Source: Rotaria socialis
Taxonomy: Eukaryota; Rotifera; Eurotatoria; Philodinida; Philodinidae
Direction: 5' to 3'
DNA length: 64,000 nt
Assembly (NCBI GenBank): GCA_905331475.1
Contig: CAJNYU010003034.1
Span: 124,001-188,000, forward strand
Shown here: positions 51,430 through 61,775 of the stretch, one piece after another
Position numbering within the stretch: position 1 is the first letter of the stretch
Layout: every line of letters begins with the position of its first letter
The notes under the pieces: model-generated
What the model was told of the DNA's origin: nothing
What the model saw: the letters and a program-made list of their open reading frames with translations, nothing else
Databases searched by the model: none
Translations under genes and position numbers: made by a program

Positions 51430-53290
51430 ACACACGTAGGACTACATAAATGCAGTGCTTCGCACCGCATTAATAACAAGAATAAAGTGGATCTTATAGT
51501 GAATATTAGAATATACATAGCTATTTTGTAGTGTTTCTTAATTTGTATTGTTAAGTCATATCAAATCTTAGTTTAATTTATTTTGTGGTGGGCGCTGAAA
51601 ATAATTATTTGACATAATTAATGCGGTGCGAAGCACAACATTCATGTAGTCCGTCGCGAGTTTTTTTTTGTCTTTAACTTGACGCGTACGCATCAAAATA
51701 GTCATTTTCTTGTGCTATGACCTCGGGGTTGAAAAAGCGTAGATAATTCGTTGAAACGTGAGATCGAAGTATCAAGGTCGAACCTTTTACATCTGTTTTC
51801 GAATCTTTAAACTGAAATTCCGTTCACTCACAAATGTGGTTCTAAAATGACGAAAATGAAACAAATTTGTTGCGAGATAATTAAAGTGATGTCATCAACA
51901 TATGTTAGCCACTACAGTCTATTCATTGACAGCTGATCTCAGATAATGAATCATGGATATAATTAATCGATCAATCGAAATCGATCTTTAAGAATGTATC
52001 GCTAAGTAAGAATAGAGTTTTCTCAGCGATGAATTTCATCATGTCGACATAAAACATATTCAAGATGACTCTGAATTGTTGAGTTTTCGTGAAGATCCGA
52101 TTCGAGCTTCGCATCGCATTTCGTATTCGAGTGAAACTTGAATACCATCTAGTTAATGCGGTGCGAAGCAAAGCATTCATGTAGTCCGTCGCGAGTTTCT
52201 TTTTGTTTCTTTCTAACTTGAGTACGTATAAAAAATCAGGTTAAGTACCGCGATGATCTAGAGAACCGTAAATGATAGAAAATCCGTTCGAACTAGATAT
52301 GAGAGTGTAAAGATCGAACTTGTTACATATTTTTTCCAATTTTCAATACTAAGTTTCGTTCGCCTAAAAATCATTTTTTCTCTTTAACTTGACGCATATG
52401 CATTAAAATAGTCATTTTTTGCGCGATGATCTCGAGAACCGAAAATCATAGAAACGTTATTCAAACTAGAGGTGAAAATATGAATATTGAACTTGTGGTA
52501 TTTGTTTCAAAATTTTAATACGATATTTTGTTTGCTCAGAAATATTCTCCCAAAATGACGATTTTGAAAGATATTTTTTCGTTTCAGACTTTCGCGCTAA
52601 TTAATATGACGTCATCAATAGTTGTTAACCAACAGTCTATTGCTTTACATCTGATTCAAGATAATGATTCATGAAAATAATGAATCGTTCAATGAAAAAA
52701 ATTGTTAGACAACTGGTTATTACATTTTCAGAGAGATTTCCTAGTGATGAATTTCAAAATGGTCGATTTAAGAATAGTGAATGCGAAATTTTTATTGAAA
52801 ATTCGTATACGGAAATAAAAAAAAGTAAACGTTTGTAATGAATCTTAAAGTGAATCATTTATTTTTAAATCTTATTCTCGCTACTTTCGAAAATTCGGTT
52901 CGTGTGCTTCGCACCGCATTTCGTAGTCGAGTGTAACTCGAATACCATCTAGTTTTGTTTCTTTCTAACTCGAGTACACATAAAAGTTCTAATAAAGTAG
53001 CGCGATGATCTTGAGAACTGTTAATGATAGAAAATCCATTCGAACTACATATGAAACTATGGAGGTCGAACTTGTTACATCTTTTTTCCGATTCACAATA
53101 GTAAGTTTCGTTCGCCTAAAAATATGATTCCAAAATGAATGTCTTGGAAGGTTTTTATTGTTTGATAGTTTCGCGCTAATTAAAATGACGTCATCAATAG
53201 TTGCTAACCAATAGTCTATTGCTTTACATCTGATTCAAGATAATGATTCATGAAAATAATTAATCGTTCAATGAAAAAATTGTTAGAAAA
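51430..53290. repeat. Complex diverged tandem repeat array
   Basis: A segment reading ATGACGTCATCAA, then CTAACCA..AGTCTATTG, GATAATGATTCATG and AATCGTTCAATG occurs at about 51880, 52600 and 53180, spaced about 720 and 580 bases. Between these, a block with CGCGATGATCT.GAGAAC and CGAACTTGTTACAT recurs at about 51700, 52240, 52420 and 53000. The motif GCGGTGCGAAGCA, or its complement, occurs near 51465, 51625, 52155 and 52910. No transposase coding was found. Confidence 0.8.
52001..52154 (+). repeat. Left arm of a 154-bp inverted pair
   Basis: Nearly identical (I count one mismatch, no indels) to the reverse complement of 53731-53884. Confidence 0.9.
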
Positions 53291-53730
53291 CTGGTTGTTA
53301 CATTTTCGGAAAGATTTCCTAGTGAAGAAAGATAAAACGGTACAAAAATGCATACCTCTTCCGGAATTTATGCTGGAGTGTAAAATAATGAAAAAAGTCA
53401 CACACACTTCCATGATTTCTCAACAAACAAAAATAATAATAACTACGATATTTTTCCATTGCTGTGGTTGCTCATCAAGAAGTTTGTGTGAATGAATCCT
53501 TGAATGTTCAACATGATAAATAATATTATTTTTGCTCAGAGTTCTTCTGCAATTTGAGACTGCGTTTTTCTGAGCTTTGAATAGTACTTCATCAACATCT
53601 TCAAGTTTCTAGTGATTAAAACAATAGGAAACACCATTTAATAACCAAATATATCGAGATTTATTCGATAATTAAGCTGTCTAGCTGATATTGTAAAAGT
53701 ATAGAAATGCAATGACACTGACAAAAAGCA

Positions 53731-53884
53731 AACTAGATGGTATTCAAGTTTCACTCGAATACGAAATGCGATGCGAAGCTCGAATCGGATCTTCACGAAA
53801 ACTCGACAATTCAGAGTCATCTTGAATATGTTTTATGTCGACATGATGAAATTCATCGCTGAGAAAACTCTATTCTTACTTAGC
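53731..53884 (-). repeat. Right arm of the 154-bp inverted pair, abutting the gap
   Basis: Inverted copy of 52001-52154. It stops one base before the N run at 53886, so the true repeat may be longer. Confidence 0.9.
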
Positions 53885-53885
53885 A

Positions 53886-53985
53886 NNNNNNNNNNNNNNN
53901 NNNNNNNNNNNNNNNNNNNNNNNNNNNNNNNNNNNNNNNNNNNNNNNNNNNNNNNNNNNNNNNNNNNNNNNNNNNNNNNNNNNNN
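53886..53985. other. Assembly gap (100 N)
   Basis: A run of exactly 100 N, the usual placeholder for unknown length. Confidence 1.
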
Positions 53986-54366
53986 TAATATTAATGGCTA
54001 ATGGAAGTCATTAATTAATGTCATTAATTAAGTTCCGTTAAAAAAAATGGTCCACCCCTAGTTGCCTCTATCTATCAGTGCTAATAGGGATCTATATTGC
54101 TTGTACTGATCTAAGTCGGTCTCGATCGATACACATATTTACTACCACTAACCTGATGAATACTACAATAAATTTCATATATCGATAAGACCTGTGATTG
54201 TCACTGTTAGATCCCTGTGGCATATTATCAATCATTCAGTTGGCTCTAAAGAAACAGTAAGTCTTACTTGAGATATGAGAAAAACAGTGGTTCAACTATA
54301 TGTTATGAAAAAAAGATTATTTGCAGTTTGTACAGCCAAAATATCAGACGTGAAATGAAGTGCATT

Positions 54367-55243
54367 TCAAGGTGATGGTTTGTACGTAAAAATTCTTTTA
54401 AGTTTTCCATCTTTACTAATATGAAATATATTTGACGTATTTTCTATAATAATGATCCATTCACTATATCTTATTTGGCAATAATGAACTGACGGTTGAT
54501 ATGAAATATGATTTATATTGAGTTTAAAGGACTAAAATTGAGCTAATGTTGTTGTAGATCGAAGTTCTAAATGTGCTGTTTTGGTAGAAGAATCAGCAAT
54601 CATTAAAGCAAGCGCTTCATTGGCATATTTAATATCATATATAGATTCATATTGTTTGCATGTATCTGGTGATCTCCATCGTTTTGTCAATTCGAATGAA
54701 GACGAAAGATTAAATTGAAAAATATTTACATCCGTTTCATATGTTGACAAAAAAATAGACTTATCAGAACACGTAGAAGACCATCATTTTTCTTGTGGAA
54801 TTGTTTGAATAACTGTAGATGATAATGAACTTTCATTTATGAGATAAACCATTTTTTGTCGGTAATGATTAAAAACCTAGTCAAAGTTGACAACGAAGAG
54901 ATATCATAAATATGTCCGTAGCCCCATTCAATTTGTTGAATAAGTGTTAAATCTCGATTAAACAAATTCAAATAATTACATTCATAAATTAATAAATTTT
55001 GGTTATTTGTTGCAAATGCAACCCCTGATTGCACGGAGCAATCAATTATTCTATAGGATGGCAAAAGTTGAAATTGATCTCTATCTTCTGTAGTAGATTC
55101 TTTTAACGATGCAACAATTTTATCGACGAGCAACGCAGGAATATTCATTTGAATACCTTTTTGTTCGATCTCTTTTATTTGTTGATCAATATAGCGAACA
55201 GCCATTGTTGAGTGATGAACATCGTCATGGGTAGCTTCTTTTT
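54367..55243 (-). pseudogene. Broken beta-propeller-like protein fragment
   Basis: The open frame beginning near MAVRYIDQQIKEIEQKG runs through SYRIIDCSVQSGVAFATNNQ and DISSLSTLTRFLIITDKKW. The frame shifts near 54850 and continues as MVYLINESSLSS. An in-frame TGA lies at 54784-54786, before CSDKSIFLSTYETDV. A TAG at 54532-54534 follows LRSTTTLAQF, yet coding-like sequence goes on to WIIIIENTSNIFHISKDGK and ends KPSP at 54367. The repeated strand pattern (status readout, Trp/Tyr pairs) suggests a propeller protein of a kind common in rotifers; the exact family is not recognised. The 5' end is cut at the hairpin/repeat at 55244. Confidence 0.65.
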
Positions 55244-55870
55244 GTGTACTCAAAAAAAAAAAGAGTACACTATAGAATCGGTCAGTGTGTCCGGCCGTCC
55301 GTCCGTTTATTCGATAACTCTTCACAATTACATTCGATTGAGCTGAAATTTTGTGCACAGAATTGTCTTATCAATATCTAGGTCGAGTTCGAAGATGAGA
55401 AGGATCCGCCAAGAAATGGCTGAGTTGTCGAAAAAATTGTCATTTTTGATCAGACCATCCCTGAGGGGGAGTACAGGGATTTTTCAAAAAAAAAATTTCT
55501 CAGAACTATTCACAACATATATAAATCGACTAAGTTTTTAACGCTGATTCTAAATCTGATATTAGTTTTGACCTAAACCGTAGCTTTCTAACGAAACATC
55601 GCCTGGAAAACGTCTCAAAATTCACAAAAACTCCATCCAGAAATCAAATTGTCTAGTTTCTCATGATAATTTTCGTGTTCAGGCATTCTAGAATGGCTCA
55701 TATGTCGCATTCACTTTTTGCAGTACACATAGCTCTCGGATGAAATCCGAAGTTTCCACATTTATTTTTAAATATATCGTATCATCTTTTGTTTTGCTAT
55801 AGAATTTTAAATGAAGAGTTAAGTTGGTCTACTTAAAAAAATTAGTCAATTCGTGTAAAATCTTATTTAG
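55244..55870. repeat. Probable repeat with terminal hairpin (8-bp stem, A11 loop)
   Basis: GTGTACTC (55244-55251), eleven A, then GAGTACAC (55263-55270) form a perfect stem-loop at the edge of the broken propeller gene. The adjoining sequence (GGTCAGTGTGTCCGGCCGTC and onward) differs in composition from its surroundings and has no coding potential. The other end was not identified; the coordinates to 55870 are only the non-coding stretch up to the PLAT gene. Confidence 0.45.
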
Positions 55871-55871
55871 A

Positions 55872-57742
55872 TTAAAATCTTAGAAAAATTGATTTAATAT
55901 TTTTCATACCGTACGCATAACTATTTGTTTTGGGTAGTATCACTGAAGTAACTTCGAAATCACGTATTGTCTTTTGATCCGTTGATTTACTCGATAGCCA
56001 AGCATTGCACAGAATATCATAAGTTATACTACGTATTGGATCTTTAATAGATACTTTATATAAAAACCAACCAGATTCTAAAAATAAAACGACAATATCA
56101 AAGTAAAATCCCTACGAATTTTAAAAAAGAAATCATTATTGGAAACATTTACTTATGTCTTTTTGATCATGCCCAATAGTAATTCCAGCTAATTTTCCAA
56201 CATGATATTTTCGAATAGTAAATACATCTGTTTGACATTTTAAAAATGGTACACGATGTGTTTCGGAATCGACAAGATCATCGAAATCAGTATATCCATG
56301 TGTTCCGTACAGTTTTACACGAATAGGTGCATCTGTTGAGGCACCATTACAATTTCCTGTTGTAACTGATATTTGATAATCACATAAAATGCCTTTAGTA
56401 ATAGGTTTTGCTTTGTGCATCTTTAATAGACAAAGAAGAAAAGAAAACCATGCAATAATTGTTTTATTTCATTTCGATTCATCTATTTTGATATACGTAC
56501 AATATATGTTGCTTTTGCCAGTTCATTTCTAGTTTTACGTTTTGCTTTTTTAGGTTCTTGCGTAACAGTTGGAAGCTTTACACTTGCTGATGCATTATTT
56601 GAAGATGGTAGCACTTGCTGTGTATTAAATTGATCACTTAAAATACAATATACATAAATGAAAATTTTCAATTGTTTATTCAATACTTACTCTGCTTGAC
56701 GAGGCGAAGGATTGGCATTACGTGAATCATAATTTGCTGGGGTCTAGAATTATTCAAAGAATAAGTTATTATGAATATGTACATTTTTTTCTTATCAAGA
56801 AAATATTTTACTTGTTGTGATAAGAATTGTTTTTCATAAATTGATCGTCGTGTTTGAATCATAGATGCAAGAATATTTGCTGCATTATCAATTAAGTGAT
56901 CTTGTCGATGACGTGAAAATTTCGATGCAGATTTTGAATTTCGTTTTTGAAAATCAGCACTTGATGTTCTAATTTATATTAAAAATAAAATGTTGAATTA
57001 TATTCCGTAATCTTAGAACTTACAGACTACACGATGAATTTGATCGTACTGATGGTCTTAAACGAAGTTCAGAGAATTTTTGATTTTCTCTCGGCTAAAA
57101 AAATATGAATTGAAATGATTAAATTATTCAAGTTCCTCTCTGTACTTACTGAATGTTCAGATGAACGCATATGAAAATTTAGTTCATCACGACACAATTG
57201 TTTTTCAGCACTAGGTAATGATGTCTAAGAAATATTCAGAGGCTACTATTAAAAATGTTAACGGAGATGAAAAAGTAAAACTAAATTACATTATGTTGTT
57301 TTTGTTGTTTTTGAAAACTGCGTAAATAAATTTTGAGATCGTTATCTGAGTGATAAGAGCCATAGAGTGGTGGATATTCTTTTGTTGTTCCATACATAAA
57401 TCGCTGTAAAAATAATGATAGAAAAAAAAAGAACTTTCTATTCAATTCAAAATATTCATCGTTCGTGACTTACTGCTTTAAGTGGTATAGAATCACATGC
57501 TGAGGAATTTGGATTGAGAATAAAATCATTTTCACGGCGTTTCACATCAATATAATGTTTTCTAATCAAAAGAGAAGCATCATATTTATAAAAAAAAAAA
57601 CGAACAAATATACTGATATAAGAAAAAAAACTTACAAAGTTTTTGATGTTTCCTTAATAACTGAATGTGATAATCGATCAATAAATGCTGTTTTAGTTGA
57701 TGACGATGTATTACCATTGTTATTAGTAATCACACGAGCCAT
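55872..57742 (-). CDS. PLAT/LH2-domain protein (10 exons, 424 aa)
   Basis: Exons in coding order: 57742-57636, 57561-57474, 57403-57290, 57224-57150, 57094-57024, 56968-56812, 56743-56691, 56636-56501, 56420-56153, 56077-55872; 425 codons with stop. Residues about 1-265 are polar and low-complexity (many Ser, Asn, Gln, Arg) with a short helical stretch NAANILASMIQTRR. The C-terminal 150 residues are a PLAT domain, a beta-sandwich that binds lipids or proteins: DYQISVTTGNCNGASTDAPI, then VKLYGTHGYTD, VDVFTI-like QTDVFTI, KLAGITIGHD, and SGWFLYKVSIKD. Intact and all junctions are in phase. No enzyme domain is attached, so it is not a lipoxygenase. A role as a membrane- or protein-binding adaptor is inference. 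Confidence 0.85.
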
Positions 57743-59914
57743 AAGGATTTTTGTGTAATACTTTAAAACTTACTCAATCAACGTTGCCAAGTAAATACTT
57801 TCAAATATTTAAACACAGTAATCTAAAAGTAGAAAATGAAAATTAATTTTACATATCAACTGTGTTTCTTTTTTTTTCTCTTTCCTCATGTTTCTTTCCA
57901 TGCAATCCGATCTAATTACCTTCTTCTTGATTCGTTCTTCGAAAACTGTGAGGTTTCACAAAAATTTCACTTCAACTCGACAACAACGATGAAAAACTTA
58001 TGTGTTTGATGTAGTGATGGTGCTGAGTTGTTCATTTCTTTTTACCTTCAACAATAATTTATTTCTCCCTTTCTCCTTCTCTGCCTCTTCTCTATTCAGT
58101 TATTGTCGTCTCAATTGTAAATTCTCAAGTTCTTCGTTTAAAATAGAAAAAAGAATTTTTTTTTCTCTGGTATTCTCTTTCATTTGAGATTACGCTCGTG
58201 CCAGTTTCATAATACTTTCTTTATTTCTTGTAGAGTAACCGTGTGTGTCTTTAGTTACAAAACATCAGAGTAGTGTTTTTGTTGAAAAGAAGAAACTAAG
58301 GACAAAGTAAAAAAGATGTTGCAGCCAGGAAAGGAAAAGAGAATAAAAGCATATAGAATCAACAACGATGCATGTGTATGCTAGTCAGTTACCTTAGTTA
58401 TCGTTCTTTTTCTGTGTTATTTTTTAGAATGTCAAATGGGTTAATATGATGAAGACAAAGAATTATATCGATTCATTGATGCATTTTTCTGGATGCATTT
58501 AAATATTAGAGAAAAAGAATCTTAATTGAATTATTTTTTTTGTTTCATGACGATAACAATTGTCAAAGTCAACATTCAAAAAAAAAGGAAGGATTATAAA
58601 TTCTAAGAATAATTTAAACCGATGTAGAAAGTCAAGTAGATTAAATGAAGGATGAATATAAATTTATGGAGGCTGCTAAAAACATTAAATTTTACTTGAA
58701 AACACTTGAGTATTGTTCATAGATTGTTTCATAGAGTTTGATGTGCTGACCATTAATAGGGATGTTTCTAGTCTTTCTATTGTCCTACACGAAAGTGAAT
58801 TCGATAATACTTGAACAGTATCGAAATGGACAAAAACCGCTTACTTTGAAGGAATTCAGTTTTTTAAAACAAGTTTGTTTTTATGAAACCTTTTGCAAGG
58901 TCTCTTCTCTGTTAAACGATTTAAAATTGAATCGAATTGTCATATTTTATCAGTTTTCAAGGCATGGTTATATCTAAAAATGATGCTGTCAAACATCTTT
59001 CCGAAAGTTTACTAAAGCAGTCATTAACATATCTGTTTAGTTATGTCTACCGAGAAGTGACTTCAATGGTCTTTTCTACTTGACGGGCACATCTTAAGGA
59101 GGAACCATCATCATGTCCGATCGATTTGTAAATGTTTCCATGATCAATAAAATAGGGAATAGTTTTTACTTGACAAATGAAATCCTACAAAAATTCATCT
59201 TCAGTTTTACCATTTTGACTATCAAACTGTCAGAAAGGAGTCTCCAATTGTAGAAGATGATTCAAATTAACTGTGTATTTTTTTTCATATAAAATTTTAA
59301 GTTAATTCTAAATATAACGTATAATTGGTTTTTTAACATTCCAATGGTCGAAATAATTGCATTTTGAGATTATCTTTTTGATATGATTTTGTTCTTTAGA
59401 TCACACATTTCCATTTTCTCGCTTGTAAATGAAAAGAATTTTTAATAGAAATAAATATAGTTGACACTCTACTTGAACAGTTCTAATCAGGTAAGACCAC
59501 TGAGTTCGTCGTTTAACATGCAAGACAAGATAGATTTTAAAGTTTGAGTACTAACCTCTCACTATATAAAGCATTTAGTATCATCACACTGGATACAATT
59601 CTAAGTTGAAAGATGAAAATCCTTGAATGTTATACTCAATTTTATGTGACATTTAAGAAAAATTGAGTTCTTCACAGTTTTGATACTCTGCAAGTATATA
59701 TCTGAATCTATTCTGTTACAAGATAATAGAAGCGACTGAAATGCATGTATTCATGGTCAGTTCGTAAAATTTTATTCGGCAGTACACGAATGAAACCTAA
59801 AATAGTTTTTCTTTGAATTTGATACTCTTAACACTTCACTTGATTTTATAATGGAAGTTTATTTAGAAAGACAAAAAGAAACATGCTAGACAGAAGACTA
59901 GATATATGTAAACA
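57743..59914. other. Intergenic between PLAT gene and coilin
   Basis: No exon or repeat recognised in 2.2 kb. It should contain the PLAT gene promoter and the coilin 3' UTR. Confidence 0.5.
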
Positions 59915-61775
59915 TTATGCTGTACTATGGTCATTTGTTGTTGGTAATAATCGAACCGAATTGAGATCAGAAAATGGTAGAACAATCTGCAATATACATG
60001 TGTTAATAAAAACGAAAAGAATAACAAGAAAATGATATCACTTACATTTGTCAAATCTTCTGTTGATAATTGTTCTTCTGATGGTGCATAGAATTTTGAT
60101 GGTTGATCAAAAACTGTTTGAAATGGTTTATCAAGTTGAATAGTTAATTCACCCGTAGTTTGATCTACATTCATTACAGTTCCTTCTTTAAATGTTGACA
60201 TTTTTGGACAAAAATCTTCTCCTAACTCAAGTAACTTGAACGCAATGCGTGTTTGAATAGCTGGACATTGTTCAACTGGTGGATAAAGATCATAAATTTT
60301 GTCATTGTTTTCAATGGCTTCAGCCACAAGTGGTAATCGAGCTAATTTATTAAATGATGTTGGCAACGTCTAGCGAAAAAGAAAGAATTTCTTTTACATA
60401 GTACAATTTGTTAATTTTACTTGTGGAGTATTAGAAGATGATGCATGATATCCATTTGGTGATATCTGTTTTTCAAGTTCATTTTTATCAATACCAAATG
60501 CTTGATCAACAAAATTTGCCATCGAAAAATAATCTAACGCTCGTTTTTTATGTTGTGAACGTTTTTTAGAAAATTGCTGTTTTATTTTTTTTGCTTGACG
60601 CTCTTCAGGAGTTTTATGTTGTTTCATTTCAAATAAGAGATCAACAGTTTTTTTTGAATTTTTTGCTTCATCTGATATTTTAGCTACATCTGTTGTTTTT
60701 GTTATTGTTGGAACGTAATGTATACGAACTGAACTATTACTATCATTGACTAGAGGTAATATTGTTATTGATGTTTTCTCTTCATCAGTAATTTGTATTT
60801 GTGATATCGGTTCTTCATCGCTGTCAGAATCGAATCGAACATGAAGCTTGTCTAGAACAATTCATGATAAAAAATTATAAGATTAAGTAATAGTTACCTT
60901 TTACACTGCCTTGCGAAGGTGGTGTTTGTGATTTCCATGCTGGCGTTTTAGACTTTAAATTTCGAATACGAACATTGGTTGATGAAAGTGATAAGGGTTG
61001 TTCTGAAGTAGTTTCTTCTTCAACAATATGTTCCTTTAATACAGGTGTTGTTGTCTCTGATATCAATGGTGTTGACTTTACTACTGATGGTGTTTGTTGA
61101 GATACTGCAGGTGTTGGTTGTATTATTGGTGATATTGACTGTACTTCCGATGGTGGCCTAGTTACAGATCGAATGATTGGTGGAATCATAACTTGATTTT
61201 CATTGGATTTAGTTTTTATTTTCTTTTTCGATGATTGTTCATCGATATTTTCAATCGACTTTGAAATTGTTGATTGTAATGGAACATAATTTTTCACGGA
61301 TTCGATGCGTTGATGTTCATGACTATTTTCGGATAGAGTGGATTGTGGTGGTGGTGGCGGTGTTTGAATGGCAATAGAGCAAGATAAATTAAGATTAACT
61401 GAATCTTGAAATGATTTATGCTGTAACCTGAAGTTTTTTAATGGCATAAAGCTAGAAAACAACAAGCATGACTTACAACAGGAGGCAAAAATGATTTTCT
61501 TACGTAAGTTGATCATTATCACGTATAATTTGACTAGAAGTAAATGGTAATAATTGACAATCATTAAGATGAATAAGAAATATTTGTTCATCATCTTTTC
61601 CCTCTATGCACAGAGATATTTGATTTTCTATATAATTTGATCGAATATCTTCGATTATATCACCGATTGTTAACAATTTTGATGGTTCAAAAGCATACCA
61701 AAAGTTATGAAATTCTTTTGTTGAATTATCATCAAACATATATTTTAGACGTATTTGAACCCGAACAGCACTCAT
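59915..61775 (-). CDS. COIL: Coilin, Cajal body marker protein (5 exons, 542 aa)
   Basis: Exons in coding order: 61775-61504, 61427-60898, 60851-60421, 60369-60046, 59986-59915; 543 codons with stop (human 576 aa). Coilin scaffolds nuclear Cajal bodies, where snRNPs mature. The N-terminal self-association domain is recognisable: VRIRLKY-like VQIRLKYMFDD, FWYAFEPSKLLTIGDIIEDI, LCIEG, LLPFTSSQIIRDNDQL. The middle is disordered, Pro/Ser/Thr-rich, with Lys/Arg clusters that could act as nuclear localisation signals (SKKKIKTK; KKRSQHKKR). The C-terminal Tudor-like domain is clear: RLPLVAEAI, TRIAFKLLELGEDFCPKMS, FKEGTV, and SKFYAPSEEQ. No RG-rich box (the SMN-binding site of vertebrate coilin) is present before the Tudor-like domain. 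The exon 2 acceptor could instead lie 18 bases upstream; both keep frame. Confidence 0.92.

Noticed and set aside
53771-54001. Open frame crossing the second gap, and its twin at 51971-52180
   Set aside because: Both lie in the 154-bp inverted repeat; the shared frame reflects the repeat, not a gene.
55353-55541. Short plus-strand frame beside the poly-A hairpin
   Set aside because: Basic low-complexity translation of repeat DNA without support.
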